Positions 34,114 to 44,757 are shown, counted from the first letter of the stretch. The stretch is DNA of 50,270 nt from Hyphomicrobiales bacterium (GCA_021775875.1 JAJFHA010000013.1:1-50270), one strand, 5' to 3'. Notes: a model not told the origin generated them from the sequence alone. Program-made: numbers and translations.

Positions 34114-37100
34114 TCAGGCGCTATCCTGCCCGGTACCAAGTGACATCAACGCTGCATTGCCGCCCGACGCCGTGGTATCTACGCTCACCACACGTTCAAC
34201 CGCAAAGGCACGCAAATAATGCGGCCCACCTGCTTTCGGACCGGTGCCAGAAAGACCCTCACCACCAAAAGGCTGCGACCCGACAATAGCCCCCACCTGG
34301 TTGCGATTGACGTAGATGTTGCCAACCTTAGCTTTAGAAATAATTTCATCGATTTTACTATCGATCCGGCTGTGAATTCCCAGCGTCAAACCATATCCGG
34401 TTTTGTTGATAGCAGCACAAACCTGATCCAGATGGTCGGCCTTATAGCGTACTACATGGAGGACAGGACCAAACACTTCACGCTCCAAAACATCAATAGA
34501 ATCAATTGCATATGCCGCTGGGCTAACATAGGTGCCGCGCTCACAATTTTTTGGAATTGCCAAGTCCAGTAATTCATTCTGTTGTTTTTTCATAAGCGCT
34601 TTATGCTCATCAAGCATCGCTTTGGCGTCTTCATCAATGACCGGGCCTACGTCGGTAGAAAATTCTTGAGGGTCACCGATCTGCAATTCTTCCATCGCCC
34701 CGAGCAACATCTTCTCGACCCGGTTTGCATTGTCTTCCTGCAGGAACAAAACCCGTAACGCCGAACAACGCTGACCGGCGGAATCGAACGCCGACCGCAC
34801 CGCGTCTTTGACAACCTGTTCGGGCAATGCGGATGAATCCACGATCATCGCATTCATACCACCTGTTTCTGCAATCAATGGCACGATCGGACCATCCCGT
34901 CCCGCCAACCCCCGATGTATCAGGGATGCGGTCTGGTTCGATCCGGTAAAGGCAATGCCGCCAATACGTTCGTCTGCCACCAGCCGTGCTCCCACCACGT
35001 CACCGCGACCAGGCAGCAATTGCAATACATCGCCCGGTACACCGGCTTGTTGAAACAGCCGGACTGCGATAGCTGCTACTAACGGTGTTTGCTCGGCTGG
35101 TTTGGCGATAACCGCATTCCCGGCAGCAAGTGCTGCACTCACCTGACCGGTGAAAATTGCAAGCGGAAAATTCCACGGGCTGATACAGGCAAACAGGCCG
35201 CGCCCATTCATGGCAATGGTATTGGTCTCGCCGGTCGGTCCCGGCAAGCCAAGCGGTGTTGAAAATTCCTGTCGGGCGCGAGCCGCGTAATAACGCAGAA
35301 AATCCACCGCTTCACGAATATCTCCGAGCGCATTGTCGAGTGTCTTGCCCGCTTCCTTGATAATCACCGCCATCAGGTGAGGCAGATTTTGTTCAAAAAG
35401 ATCAGCTGTTCTATCCAACATGACCGCACGAGCCTCTCCACCCATACGGTCCCAATCTTCCGCCGCATTGTGGCCACCAGCAATCGCTGTTTCCACTTGA
35501 CCCTCATCGGCTTCGACGACGGAGCCAACCACAACATCATGATTTTGTGGAGAGACAATTGGTTGCGCCTTGCCTTTAAGCATATTGCCGCCAACCAACG
35601 GTCCCGCCTTCTGTATGGTTTTCGAGTGTTTTTCGATTTCTTTCTGCAAAGGCTCCCGGACCGTTGCTTCGCTCAATACCAGTCCTTTGGCATTACCACG
35701 ACCGGGTTGGAACAGGTTTTCCGGCGCCGGAATTCGCGGGTGAGGAATTGTTGATAAGCTTGTTACACGTGCAACCGGGTCAGCGATAATCTCTTCAATC
35801 GGCGCATCATCATCCCCTAACCGATTGACGAAAGATGTGTTGGCACCATTTTCCAAAAGGCGGCGCACTAAATAAGCCAGCAATTCTTCATGGCTGCCGA
35901 CAGGCGCATAAATCCGACACGGATGACCAATTTCAGGACCAACGACTTCGTCATAGATTGCTTTGCCCATGCCATGAAGCCGTTGCAATTCGTACCCATC
36001 GCTATCTCCAGCCATAGCGATAACAGCCGAGATTGTATGCGCATTGTGGGTCGCCAATTGCGGATAAAACGCATCGCGATTGGCAAGCAGGAACCGGGCA
36101 CAGGCAAGGTAGGATGTGTCGGTCGCAGATTTGCGGGTAAAGACCGGGTAGCTTTCATGCCCGCCTTCTTGCGCCAGTTTGATTTCCGTATCCCAATACG
36201 CGCCCTTCACAAGACGAACGGGAATGACGTGCCCTGCTTCGCGCGCCAGATCATTGAGCCATTCAAGAACCGGCAAGGCGCGGCGGCCATAGGCTTGCAC
36301 CGCAAGGCCAAGGCCATCCCATTCTTTCAGTGCCGGGTCTTTCAGAAGGATCGCAAAAACCTCCAGCGATATATCCAGCCGATCGGCTTCTTCAGCATCA
36401 ATCGTCAGGCCAAGCCCGAAGTCGCGCGCAGCGACCGCAAGTTCACGAACCCGCGGCACCAATTCAGTCAGGACACGGTTTTCTTTTGCCGCTTCATAAC
36501 GCGGATGCAGAGCCGACAATTTTACCGAAAGGCTCGGGCTCGCAAAAATATCGCCTTTGTTTTCTGACTTGCTGGCCCAATCTCCAAGAGCCTGCAGCGC
36601 CGCCATATAGGACGCGAAATAGATATCTGAATCAGCCGACGTGACAGCGGCTTCGCCCAACATATCGAATGAAAACCGGTAGGCCGGTTCTTCGTCAGCC
36701 GCCTTCAGCGCTTCCCCAATATTGCGCCCCAGCACAAATTGCCGACCGAGAATACGCATCGCCTGACGCATTGCTTGGCGAATAACCGGCTCACCACTCC
36801 GGTTGACTAATTTTCCGAGATAATCTGTTGCGCTGGCAACAATCCCTTTCACACGTTTGGGTTCATCAAGGCTTATGACACGGCCCGTAAGCATCAGACC
36901 CCAGGTCGACGCGTTCACGAACAGCGAATCTGACGCCCCCAGATGCTTCTTCCAGTTCCCTCCACCAATCTTGTCGGCAATCAATTGATCCGCTGTCTCC
37001 GCATCAGGCACCCGCAACAGAGCTTCAGCGAGACACATCAAAACAACACCTTCTTCGCTGGAAAGGCTGTATTCATGCATCAATGCGTCAACCCCGCCAT

Positions 37101-37272
37101 GAAGCCGCCGCCCGGCCCGCGCCGCGTCCACCAACTTACGCGCAAGTTTATCGACCTGCGCAATCTCGCTGGAAGACAAAGCCGCTTTATCAGCAAGTTC
37201 ACGTACAAGTTCAGTTTCATCACGAAAATAACAAGCAGCAATATTTGCCCGGGAAGACGTTAGGTCAGTCAT
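34114..37272 (-). CDS. putA: Bifunctional proline dehydrogenase / P5C dehydrogenase PutA
   Basis: PutA oxidises proline to glutamate in two steps with substrate channelling. The ATG at 37272 (AAGG nine bases upstream) gives 1,052 residues. The N-terminal helices lead to the FAD-binding TIM barrel (about 190-480), with VRLVKGAYWDTEIK, THNAHTI and the EFQRLHGMG-equivalent YELQRLHGMG. The aldehyde dehydrogenase half (about 560-1030) has ISPWNFPLAIFTGQ, AETGGMNAMIVD and catalytic C836 in SAGQRCSALR. The ribbon-helix-helix DNA-binding domain of E. coli PutA is absent, so it cannot repress its own gene. It diverges from panC over 132 bases. Confidence 0.97.
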   Translation of the reverse strand: MTDLTSSRANIAACYFRDETELVRELADKAALSSSEIAQVDKLARKLVDAARAGRRLHGGVDALMHEYSLSSEEGVVLMCLAEALLRVPDAETADQLIADKIGGGNWKKHLGASDSLFVNASTWGLMLTGRVISLDEPKRVKGIVASATDYLGKLVNRSGEPVIRQAMRQAMRILGRQFVLGRNIGEALKAADEEPAYRFSFDMLGEAAVTSADSDIYFASYMAALQALGDWASKSENKGDIFASPSLSVKLSALHPRYEAAKENRVLTELVPRVRELAVAARDFGLGLTIDAEEADRLDISLEVFAILLKDPALKEWDGLGLAVQAYGRRALPVLEWLNDLAREAGHVIPVRLVKGAYWDTEIKLAQEGGHESYPVFTRKSATDTSYLACARFLLANRDAFYPQLATHNAHTISAVIAMAGDSDGYELQRLHGMGKAIYDEVVGPEIGHPCRIYAPVGSHEELLAYLVRRLLENGANTSFVNRLGDDDAPIEEIIADPVARVTSLSTIPHPRIPAPENLFQPGRGNAKGLVLSEATVREPLQKEIEKHSKTIQKAGPLVGGNMLKGKAQPIVSPQNHDVVVGSVVEADEGQVETAIAGGHNAAEDWDRMGGEARAVMLDRTADLFEQNLPHLMAVIIKEAGKTLDNALGDIREAVDFLRYYAARARQEFSTPLGLPGPTGETNTIAMNGRGLFACISPWNFPLAIFTGQVSAALAAGNAVIAKPAEQTPLVAAIAVRLFQQAGVPGDVLQLLPGRGDVVGARLVADERIGGIAFTGSNQTASLIHRGLAGRDGPIVPLIAETGGMNAMIVDSSALPEQVVKDAVRSAFDSAGQRCSALRVLFLQEDNANRVEKMLLGAMEELQIGDPQEFSTDVGPVIDEDAKAMLDEHKALMKKQQNELLDLAIPKNCERGTYVSPAAYAIDSIDVLEREVFGPVLHVVRYKADHLDQVCAAINKTGYGLTLGIHSRIDSKIDEIISKAKVGNIYVNRNQVGAIVGSQPFGGEGLSGTGPKAGGPHYLRAFAVERVVSVDTTASGGNAALMSLGTGQDSA

Positions 37273-37404
37273 GTTCGAAAACCTTAAAAATACGAATATC
37301 GCCATACCGCAATAGCATTAAGTTACCACAACAAAAATAGTGAATAGGCCTGTAGATAACAAAGACGGGTTGCGCTTATTTAGTCACCTGTTTAAATCGG
37401 CAAC

Positions 37405-38271
37405 ATGATCGTGAACCCGAAAATCGCCAGAACAGAACGCGCTGTCCGCCAAAGGGTTTCGGCTTGGCGCATGGCAGGCGAGACGGTCGCTTTAGTACCC
37501 ACCATGGGAGCTTTGCATGAAGGCCACCTCACCCTTGTTGAACAGGTGACCAAAAAAGCTGACAGGACCATTGTCTCGGTATTTGTAAATCCCAGCCAGT
37601 TTGCGGCACATGAAGATCTGGATACCTATCCCCGCGATGAAGCAGCCGATTTGCGTGAACTGGCAAAGCTTGGTGTTGATCTGGTGTTCGCACCCGACGT
37701 TGAGGAGATGTATCCGGAAAACTACGCAACGGCGATTGCTGTTGAGGGACCAGCGACGGCGGGCCTTGAAGACAAAAACCGCCCGCATTTCTTCGGCGGC
37801 GTTGCTACTGTTGTCGCAAAATTGCTACTTCTCTGCCAGCCACATATGGCAATTTTCGGCGAGAAAGATTTTCAGCAATTACTGGTGATCCGGCAAATGA
37901 CGCGGGATTTGAATATCCCGGTGAAAATTCTGGCTGGCGCAACAATCCGCGAAACCGATGGATTGGCGCTCTCTTCACGCAACGCTTATCTGACACCCGG
38001 CCAGCGCTCGATCGCGCCAATGTTGCACGCCGTACTGAAAGACGTGGCGCTGAAAATTGGACGTGGTGGAAAAGTCAGCCGGGTCCTCGGAACCGCTAAA
38101 ACCCGGTTGGGACGTGCCGGGTTCAGACTCGATTATCTGGAAGCACGCCACACCGTCACTTTGGCACCGTTGGAAAAAGACGCTACCGGCCCTGCCCGCT
38201 TGCTGGTTGCGGCACGCTTGGGCACAACCCGGCTAATCGACAATATTCCGCTTAAAATCAGCGACGGATAA
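37405..38271 (+). CDS. panC: Pantothenate synthetase
   Basis: PanC joins pantoate and beta-alanine at the cost of ATP in coenzyme A synthesis. The 288-residue product has the nucleotidyl-transferase signature TMGALHEGHLTLV, SVFVNPSQF, the pantoate-site MYPENYAT and the ATP-site FGEKDFQQLLVIRQM, plus LALSSRNAYL. The C-terminal dimerisation domain ends LIDNIPLKI. Length and motifs are standard. panB is not adjacent. The ribosome site is weak. It converges on the DUF1489 gene 23 bases away. Confidence 0.97.
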   Translation: MIVNPKIARTERAVRQRVSAWRMAGETVALVPTMGALHEGHLTLVEQVTKKADRTIVSVFVNPSQFAAHEDLDTYPRDEAADLRELAKLGVDLVFAPDVEEMYPENYATAIAVEGPATAGLEDKNRPHFFGGVATVVAKLLLLCQPHMAIFGEKDFQQLLVIRQMTRDLNIPVKILAGATIRETDGLALSSRNAYLTPGQRSIAPMLHAVLKDVALKIGRGGKVSRVLGTAKTRLGRAGFRLDYLEARHTVTLAPLEKDATGPARLLVAARLGTTRLIDNIPLKISDG

Positions 38272-38294
38272 AGGCCGAAAACAGCGTTTCAAAC

Positions 38295-38735
38295 CTAGAT
38301 TAGCCCCAGCGCCGCTAATTCCTGGCGCATCGCAGTCGGCATGTTTTGATCAATACCTGCCCGTTCGTCCAGATCAAGCGGCGCATCATTCTCGCTGTAA
38401 TAACGCCATCCCTGAAACGCGCGATGACGACGTGGTATTGTTGGCACGAGCTTCGGTTCAAGGACGAAATGGCACCGTTTCACACCTTGATCATCGGTGA
38501 AGGGGCGAATATCTGTCAAAAACTGACGCGCCTGGATCAAGCCCTTTATCACCCAATATATCGAGCCACCGGTTTTCAGGATTTCCGCACGACGGGTTGG
38601 TGTCATGCGGGTGGTATGGAACAATTCAGGGACTTGGCCAGCCTTACGCTTTTCCGCAAGCCGCATTTGCTGCCATAAGCCAAGCGATTCCACAGATTCG
38701 CTCCCAACCGACAATTTGATTATGTGCAACGTCAT
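38295..38735 (-). CDS. DUF1489 family protein
   Basis: A 146-residue cytoplasmic protein with the family's markers: MTLHIIKLSVGSESVESL at the N-terminus, HTTRMTPTRR, the very conserved GGSIYWVIKGLIQARQ, KRCHFVLEPKLVPTIPR and FQGWRYY near the end. DUF1489 is essentially confined to alphaproteobacteria. I know of no assigned reaction. It lies between panC (convergent) and mccA (63 bases upstream, same strand), and could be co-transcribed with the latter. Confidence 0.92.
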   Translation of the reverse strand: MTLHIIKLSVGSESVESLGLWQQMRLAEKRKAGQVPELFHTTRMTPTRRAEILKTGGSIYWVIKGLIQARQFLTDIRPFTDDQGVKRCHFVLEPKLVPTIPRRHRAFQGWRYYSENDAPLDLDERAGIDQNMPTAMRQELAALGLI

Positions 38736-38798
38736 TGCTCAACCGCGCAGGATGATTCCTGTGACCATTGTCGAAGCTAAATCAGCCGGTAACAAGCG

Positions 38799-40754
38799 TC
38801 ACTCGTCGTCATTGTGGATAACGATAAGGCGCTGGCCCTCGCTCACCTGATCTCCAGCCACGGCGCTGATTTCAGCAACAACACCATCAAGCGCGGCGGT
38901 CAGGCTATGTTCCATTTTCATGGCTTCCACAATCGCCAACCGGTCGCCTTTGGAAACTTTATCGCCATCGCCGACGAACAATTGTAGCAATTTACCGTGC
39001 ATCGGAGAGCGGATAACTGATCCATCGCCGTCATCATCAAACCCGGCCGTTGAATAATCCGGCAACGACACCCTGACTTGCCACCCTTCGGCGAGCACAA
39101 TAACGCCTCCACGTTCATCAACCAGTGTTGCTTCAACTTCCGGCCAATCCTCGGCCTCTGCTCCAAGCGAAATTGCCGGGCCGCCATCCACCCATTCGAT
39201 CACGAAACTGGCTTTTTTGCCGTTTGCCAGAATATCAATTCCGGTTGAGCGCGTATCGCCAAGCTGAAACCCGTCGGCAACATTCCACGGCGACGCCTTG
39301 ACTGCGTCATCGGTTTGTCCTTCAACACGCTGCTCAACAATGCGGATGGCTCCAAGAGCTGCCATTGCTTCACGCAACCCTGGTAGCGGTGTCACAAGAT
39401 CATCCAGATTGCGATCAATAAAGCCGGTATCGAATTTGTTTCCGCGAAAATCCTCCGCATCGATCAAAGCCCGCAAAAACGCAATATTGGTTTTCGGACC
39501 GGCAATCAGGCTTTCACCAAGCGCATTGCTCAATCGGTCCAGCGCTTCGTCGCGGTTGGCTCCATGAGTCACTATTTTGGCGATCATAGGGTCATAATAC
39601 GGACTGACATCGTCGCCATCGCGAACACCGGTCTCAATTCTGACACCGGGCATTTCAGCTAGTGATAGCAATGCCAGATGCCCGGTGGATGGCAAAAATC
39701 CGTTTTCCGGGTCTTCTGCATAAATCCGGGCTTCGACACTATGGCCGTTCAGAGCAATTTCGTCCTGGTCAAGATCAAGCCCCTCGCCTGCGGCCACCTG
39801 GAGCTGCATTTCAACAAGATCAAGCCCTGTAATTTCTTCCGTAACCGGATGTTCCACCTGCAAACGGGTATTCATCTCCATGAAGAAAAACCGGTCGGGC
39901 CGCAACCCGTCTGACCCGTCGGCGATAAATTCAACGGTCCCGGCACCGGAATAATTGACGGCTTTGGCCGCATTCACCGCCGCTTCGCCCATGGCATTGC
40001 GAACTTCATCCGTCATGCCCGGCGCTGGCGCTTCCTCGATTACTTTTTGATGCCGACGTTGCAACGAGCAATCGCGTTCAAACAGATGGATCGCGTTGCC
40101 TTTGCCGTCGGCGAATATTTGCATTTCCACATGGCGTGGAGACGTGATGAATTTTTCAATCAGCACCTCTTCGTTACCAAAGGCAGCACCAGCTTCACGC
40201 CGCGCACTTTCAAGCGCATCGTCAAAATTCTTGACCTTCTCGACCAGCCGCATGCCCTTGCCGCCACCACCAGCGACCGCCTTGATCAGGACCGGATAGC
40301 CAATTTCGTACGCTTTTTGCTTGAGGAATTTGCCGTCTTGATTGTTGCCGTGATAGCCGGGCACAACAGGAACACCGGCTTTCTCCATCAAAGATTTCGC
40401 GGTGCCCTTGAGGCCCATCGCCCGGATCGCCTCAGCGGATGGTCCAACGAAAACAATTCCGGCCTCAGTGCAACTCTCCGCCAATTCAGCATTCTCGGAT
40501 AGAAACCCGTAACCCGGATGGATCGCATCGGCGCCGGCCTCTTTGGCGACTTCTATGATTTTGTTGGCGATGAGATAACTCTCGGTCGCCGCAGCACCAC
40601 CAATGTGCCAGGCCTCATCCGCCATTTCCACATGGAGGGCGTCTTTATCGGCGTCGGAATAAACCGCGATCGTACGAATGCCAAGGCGTTTGGCAGTACG
40701 CATGATCCGGCAAGCAATTTCGCCGCGATTGGCGATAAGGAGGGATGAAAACAT
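38799..40754 (-). CDS. mccA: Methylcrotonyl-CoA carboxylase, biotin-containing alpha subunit
   Basis: This subunit carboxylates its own biotin, which the beta subunit uses to carboxylate 3-methylcrotonyl-CoA in leucine breakdown. With the ATG at 40754 it has 651 residues (a TTG two codons upstream has a better-spaced GAGGG). The biotin carboxylase opening LLIANRGEIACRIMRTAKRLG is followed by the ATP-grasp loop AVAGGGGKGMRLV, ERDCSLQRRHQKVIEEAP and EMNTRLQVEHPVTE. The C-terminal biotinyl domain has K613 in EAMKMEH. Length and domain plan also fit propionyl-CoA carboxylase alpha; the neighbouring MccB-type beta subunit decides the call. An L-serine dehydratase gene separates the two. Confidence 0.9.
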   Translation of the reverse strand: MFSSLLIANRGEIACRIMRTAKRLGIRTIAVYSDADKDALHVEMADEAWHIGGAAATESYLIANKIIEVAKEAGADAIHPGYGFLSENAELAESCTEAGIVFVGPSAEAIRAMGLKGTAKSLMEKAGVPVVPGYHGNNQDGKFLKQKAYEIGYPVLIKAVAGGGGKGMRLVEKVKNFDDALESARREAGAAFGNEEVLIEKFITSPRHVEMQIFADGKGNAIHLFERDCSLQRRHQKVIEEAPAPGMTDEVRNAMGEAAVNAAKAVNYSGAGTVEFIADGSDGLRPDRFFFMEMNTRLQVEHPVTEEITGLDLVEMQLQVAAGEGLDLDQDEIALNGHSVEARIYAEDPENGFLPSTGHLALLSLAEMPGVRIETGVRDGDDVSPYYDPMIAKIVTHGANRDEALDRLSNALGESLIAGPKTNIAFLRALIDAEDFRGNKFDTGFIDRNLDDLVTPLPGLREAMAALGAIRIVEQRVEGQTDDAVKASPWNVADGFQLGDTRSTGIDILANGKKASFVIEWVDGGPAISLGAEAEDWPEVEATLVDERGGVIVLAEGWQVRVSLPDYSTAGFDDDGDGSVIRSPMHGKLLQLFVGDGDKVSKGDRLAIVEAMKMEHSLTAALDGVVAEISAVAGDQVSEGQRLIVIHNDDE

Positions 40755-40822
40755 AGCCAATGAATACCCTCATAAACGCCCAAAAGCCATACTGGATTCG
40801 CGGATTTTCGGGATCAATTATT

Positions 40823-42208
40823 TCAGCAAGCAACCATGCTGACAGCGAGGCCACCTTTCGAGGTTTCCTTGTAATTATCGCTCATATCCAATCCTGTCTG
40901 GCGCATGGTTTCAATACATCTATCGAGCGGCACAAAATGCGTTCCGTCGCCGCGCAAAGCCAGCGACGCTGCTGTCACCGCCTTGACCGTCCCGAGCGCG
41001 TTGCGCTCGATGCAGGGCACCTGGACCAACCCGCCAACGGGATCGCAGGTCATGCCCAGATGATGTTCAAGCGCGATTTCAGCCGCGTTTTCGATCTGTT
41101 CATTGGTCCCACCAAGCGCAGCGCACAACCCGGCAGCAGCCATCGCAGACGCCGCCCCCACTTCACCCTGACAACCAACTTCGGCTCCGGAAATCGATGC
41201 GTTATGCTTGATAATGCCGCCAATCGCAGCCGCCGTCAGAAGGAATGTCCGCGTCCCATCAATACAAGCTTCGTTGCAATGGTCCTGATAATAACGAATG
41301 ACGGCGGGGATAACCCCGGCAGCGCCGTTTGTTGGCGCAGTTACCACGCGCCCGCCTGCAGCATTTTCTTCATTGACCGCCATGGCATAAACCCCGAGCC
41401 AATCCATTACGGTATGGTCAAATGGCTGATTGGTTCCAATCTCGGCACGCAGCTTTTCGTGAATATCGCTGGCGCGGCGTTTTACCTTCAGTCCGCCGGG
41501 CAACTCACCAGAACGCGACAGCCCACGTTCCATGCAAGACTCCATCGCTTTCCAGATTTTATCCAGACCCGCATCCAGATCCTGACCCGGGTTTGCGAAA
41601 GTTTCATTCTCCCGCTTCATATAGGCAATTGATTTGCCTGCCGCCTGCCCCATAGCAAGCATGGTTTCAGCATTTGCAAACGGATAAGGCTCGCCGGATT
41701 CTGACTTGGCGTTTTCGGGTTCATTGTCAATCAACTGAAGCTCTTCAGGGGTCGCTATAAATCCACCACCGATAGAACAAAAGACCATTTCAGTGAGGAT
41801 ATTGTTATCATCGCCAAGACAACGAAAGATCATTTCATTTGGATGGCTTTGGTCACGAATTTCATAATCAAAAATGAGGTCTTTTGCGGGATCGAACGCA
41901 ATTTTTTTGCCACCAATTGCAAGCCTCTTCGTATCTTCAAGCCCAGCAATCAGATCATCAATCCTGTCCGGATCAACCCGGTCGGGGATTTCACCAAGCA
42001 GCCCCAGAAATACGGCGCGGTCTGTCGCGTGTCCCTTGCCGGTAAAGGCGAGCGAACCGAGCAAATGCACTTCGATACGAGCCGCAACCGCAACGATGTC
42101 GTCAGGCAACTCCGCCAAAAACCGGCGCGCCGCAACCATCGGCCCAACCGTATGAGATGAAGACGGCCCGATCCCGATTTTAAAAATGTCGAAAACACTG
42201 AGAAACAT
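40823..42208 (-). CDS. sdaA: L-serine ammonia-lyase, iron-sulfur type
   Basis: The enzyme deaminates serine to pyruvate with an oxygen-sensitive [4Fe-4S] cluster. The 461 residues contain the beta domain ([19 protein letters not shown] at the start) and the alpha domain. Three cluster cysteines follow the exact C-x41-C-x10-C spacing of the crystallised Legionella enzyme (C346, C388, C399). The very last residue is C461, matching the C-terminal cysteine that acts as a tail-in-mouth fourth ligand there. GAGG lies eight bases before the ATG. It sits between mccB (129-base gap) and mccA (68-base gap), so it may share their transcript although the pathway link is unclear. Confidence 0.96.
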   Translation of the reverse strand: MFLSVFDIFKIGIGPSSSHTVGPMVAARRFLAELPDDIVAVAARIEVHLLGSLAFTGKGHATDRAVFLGLLGEIPDRVDPDRIDDLIAGLEDTKRLAIGGKKIAFDPAKDLIFDYEIRDQSHPNEMIFRCLGDDNNILTEMVFCSIGGGFIATPEELQLIDNEPENAKSESGEPYPFANAETMLAMGQAAGKSIAYMKRENETFANPGQDLDAGLDKIWKAMESCMERGLSRSGELPGGLKVKRRASDIHEKLRAEIGTNQPFDHTVMDWLGVYAMAVNEENAAGGRVVTAPTNGAAGVIPAVIRYYQDHCNEACIDGTRTFLLTAAAIGGIIKHNASISGAEVGCQGEVGAASAMAAAGLCAALGGTNEQIENAAEIALEHHLGMTCDPVGGLVQVPCIERNALGTVKAVTAASLALRGDGTHFVPLDRCIETMRQTGLDMSDNYKETSKGGLAVSMVAC

Positions 42209-42337
42209 CTGCCACGCCTCAATTGATGCTCAAGTGACAAATAGTTGCATGAATGAAAGCCTAGTCAATCACCTGAATGCGACCGGCATATCGGGAAATG
42301 CGGCATTTGAAAGCGTAAAAAGCAGAAAAAACCCGCT

Positions 42338-43945
42338 TTACATGCGGAAAATACCAAATTTAGTCTCCGGCACCGGCGCGTTCAAGGCGGCGGAAAAACT
42401 CAAGCCCAACACCCGGCGGGTTTCCTGGGGCGTGATGATGCCATCGTCCCAAATTCGCGCCGTGCCGTAATACGGGTTTCCTTCAGCTTCGTATTTCTCA
42501 ACAATCGGGGCTTTGAAAGCGCCTTCGTCTTCTTCGCTCCAGCTATCTCCGGCGGCTTCAATATTATCGCGGCGAACGGTCGAGAGCACACTGGCAGCCT
42601 GTACCCCGCCCATGACAGAGACCCGCGCATTCGGCCATGTATAGAGGAATCGCGGTGAATAGGCCCGTCCGCACATGCCGTAATTGCCGGCACCATAGGA
42701 ACCGCCGACGATAACGGTTACTTTCGGCACCTGGGCGCAGGCGACCGCAGTCACCATTTTCGCCCCGTCGCGGGCAATGCCACCCGCCTCAGCTTCCTGA
42801 CCGACCATGAACCCGGTGATATTTTGCAGGAACAACAAAGGTATGCGTCGCTGACAGCAAAGTTCGACAAAATGCGCGCCTTTTTGCGCAGATTCAGAAA
42901 ACAAAATGCCATTATTCGCCAAAATGCCGACCGGGATACCCCAGACACGGGCGAACCCCGTTACCAACGTTGTACCGAAAAGCTGTTTGAATTCTTCAAA
43001 TTCCGAACCGTCCACCAACCGGGCGATGATTTCACGGGCGTCATATTGCGTGGTCAGGCTTTTAGGGATCACACCATCAATTTCGGATGGATCAAAAAGC
43101 GGCTCAACCGGGTCATGCAACGCAATGTCCGGTCGTTTGGACCAGTTTAACGAGCGCACAATGTTACGGGCAATCTGTAATGCATGATCATCATTTTCAG
43201 CCAGATGGTCTGCAACACCGGAGGTGCGGGTATGAACGTCGCCGCCGCCAAGGTCTTCGGCGGAGACTTCTTCACCAGTTGCTGCTTTTACCAACGGCGG
43301 ACCAGCGAGAAAAATTGTCCCCTGATTACGAACGATAATGGCTTCATCTGACATGGCAGGCACGTACGCCCCGCCCGCCGTACATGACCCCATCACCACA
43401 GCAATTTGCGGAATACCCGCCGCCGACATATTGGCCTGATTATAGAAAATCCGGCCGAAGTGTTCCCGGTCCGGAAATACTTCGGTCTGGTTCGGCAAAT
43501 TAGCGCCACCTGAATCCACGAGGTAGATACAAGGCAGATTGTTTTTAAGCGCCACTTCTTGCGCCCGCAAATGCTTCTTCACCGTCATCGGGTAATACGT
43601 GCCGCCCTTGATGGTGGCATCGTTACAGACAATGACGCATTCGACGCCTTCAACACGACCAATCCCGGTCAACACCCCAGCGCCGTGGATCGCGTCTTCA
43701 TACATGCCGTTAGCGGCCAACGGCGAAAATTCAAGAAACGGAGCGCCCGGATCGAGCAGCCGCATGACCCGCTCGCGAGGCAACAATTTTCCCCGCGCCA
43801 AATGGCGTTCCCGCGAGCGCTCAGAACCACCAAGCGCGGCTTCCGCCCGTTTGTCACCAAGCTCCGCCACCAACGCCGCCATCGACGCTTTATTCTCGGC
43901 AAAAGTGGCCGCGTTGGTATCAATTTCGGATTTCAGAACCGGCAT
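42338..43945 (-). CDS. mccB: Methylcrotonyl-CoA carboxylase, carboxyltransferase beta subunit
   Basis: The 535-residue carboxyltransferase shows the MCC-beta patterns: [26 protein letters not shown], the oxyanion-type segments [27 protein letters not shown] and [34 protein letters not shown] and, in the second half, [34 protein letters not shown] and [12 protein letters not shown] distinguish MCC from propionyl-CoA carboxylase beta. AGGGG lies eight bases before the ATG. The next gene in this direction is sdaA rather than mccA. Neither methylglutaconyl-CoA hydratase nor HMG-CoA lyase is in the window. Confidence 0.95.
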   Translation of the reverse strand: MPVLKSEIDTNAATFAENKASMAALVAELGDKRAEAALGGSERSRERHLARGKLLPRERVMRLLDPGAPFLEFSPLAANGMYEDAIHGAGVLTGIGRVEGVECVIVCNDATIKGGTYYPMTVKKHLRAQEVALKNNLPCIYLVDSGGANLPNQTEVFPDREHFGRIFYNQANMSAAGIPQIAVVMGSCTAGGAYVPAMSDEAIIVRNQGTIFLAGPPLVKAATGEEVSAEDLGGGDVHTRTSGVADHLAENDDHALQIARNIVRSLNWSKRPDIALHDPVEPLFDPSEIDGVIPKSLTTQYDAREIIARLVDGSEFEEFKQLFGTTLVTGFARVWGIPVGILANNGILFSESAQKGAHFVELCCQRRIPLLFLQNITGFMVGQEAEAGGIARDGAKMVTAVACAQVPKVTVIVGGSYGAGNYGMCGRAYSPRFLYTWPNARVSVMGGVQAASVLSTVRRDNIEAAGDSWSEEDEGAFKAPIVEKYEAEGNPYYGTARIWDDGIITPQETRRVLGLSFSAALNAPVPETKFGIFRM

Positions 43946-44051
43946 GCAATCAGCCCCTGTAAATGAGTTTCAACCTGCAATATGGCAGGGCAGACCAAAG
44001 ATTGAAACCACGGAAAAGACAGACTTTACGGTTATTCCAATTGGTGGCTGC

Positions 44052-44729
44052 TTAGCGAATATAGAGTTCATAATCCCACGGCTCTTCGCGGGCTGCGGCA
44101 TCCCATTCCCGCCATGCAGGTAGCGCCATAACAGCGTCCATATAGGCGCGTGAAATTGGCGACACCGGAACCTTGTAAACATGAAGCCGGTTCACAACCG
44201 GCGCATACATCGCGTCAACATTGCCGAATGCACCAAACAGAAACGGCCCGCCATCGAGATTTCTGGCCAGGCATTCAGCCCAAAATTCTTCGATCCGCGC
44301 AGCATCCGCCATCACCCCATCGGAATGCGGGATTTGTTTTGGTTCAAGGCGAATATTCATCGGCAATGCGCTCCGCAAAGCTGTGAACCCCGAATGAATT
44401 TCGCCAGCGCCTGAACGCGCCTTCGCACGCATCATGATATCTTCCGGCCAAAGACCTTTGTCTGGAAATTTGTCCGCCAGATATTCAAGGATAGCAAACG
44501 AGCCCCATACCGCTTCGCCACCATCCAGCAATACAGGAACCTGACCGGCCACATGACCCGCTCCCGGATGCCGCCTGACCTGACCTTTGAAATTGTCGCT
44601 ATAGAGCACCACAAGAGATTCTTCGAATGTGATTCCAGCATGGCGCATCATGATCCAGGGCCGGAACGACCAGGACGAAAAATTCTTGTTCCCCATGACA
44701 AGGGTCAAATCAGCCACAGCATTTTCCAT
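44052..44729 (-). CDS. Glutathione S-transferase family protein
   Basis: A 225-residue protein with an N-terminal thioredoxin-like domain (LTLVMGNKNFSSWSFRPWIMMRHAGI), the cis-proline region GQVPVLLDGG, SFAILEYLADKFPDKGLWP and an all-helical C-terminal domain. The NFSSWSFRP segment, with possible catalytic serine, is typical of the YfcF/bacterial zeta-like GSTs. The substrate is unknown. One unit with rhodanese and thiolase is possible because all read the same way with short gaps (28 and 15 bases). Confidence 0.9.
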   Translation of the reverse strand: MENAVADLTLVMGNKNFSSWSFRPWIMMRHAGITFEESLVVLYSDNFKGQVRRHPGAGHVAGQVPVLLDGGEAVWGSFAILEYLADKFPDKGLWPEDIMMRAKARSGAGEIHSGFTALRSALPMNIRLEPKQIPHSDGVMADAARIEEFWAECLARNLDGGPFLFGAFGNVDAMYAPVVNRLHVYKVPVSPISRAYMDAVMALPAWREWDAAAREEPWDYELYIR

Positions 44730-44757
44730 TCAAATTAAAACGAAAGTTGGTTTCAGA

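Noticed and set aside
35890-36567. 225-codon plus-strand frame over putA
   Set aside because: Opposite strand of the PutA barrel; no family resemblance.
40760-41632. 290-codon plus-strand frame over sdaA
   Set aside because: It lies wholly opposite a serine dehydratase with exact cluster-cysteine spacing; no motifs, and a composition typical of antisense shadows.
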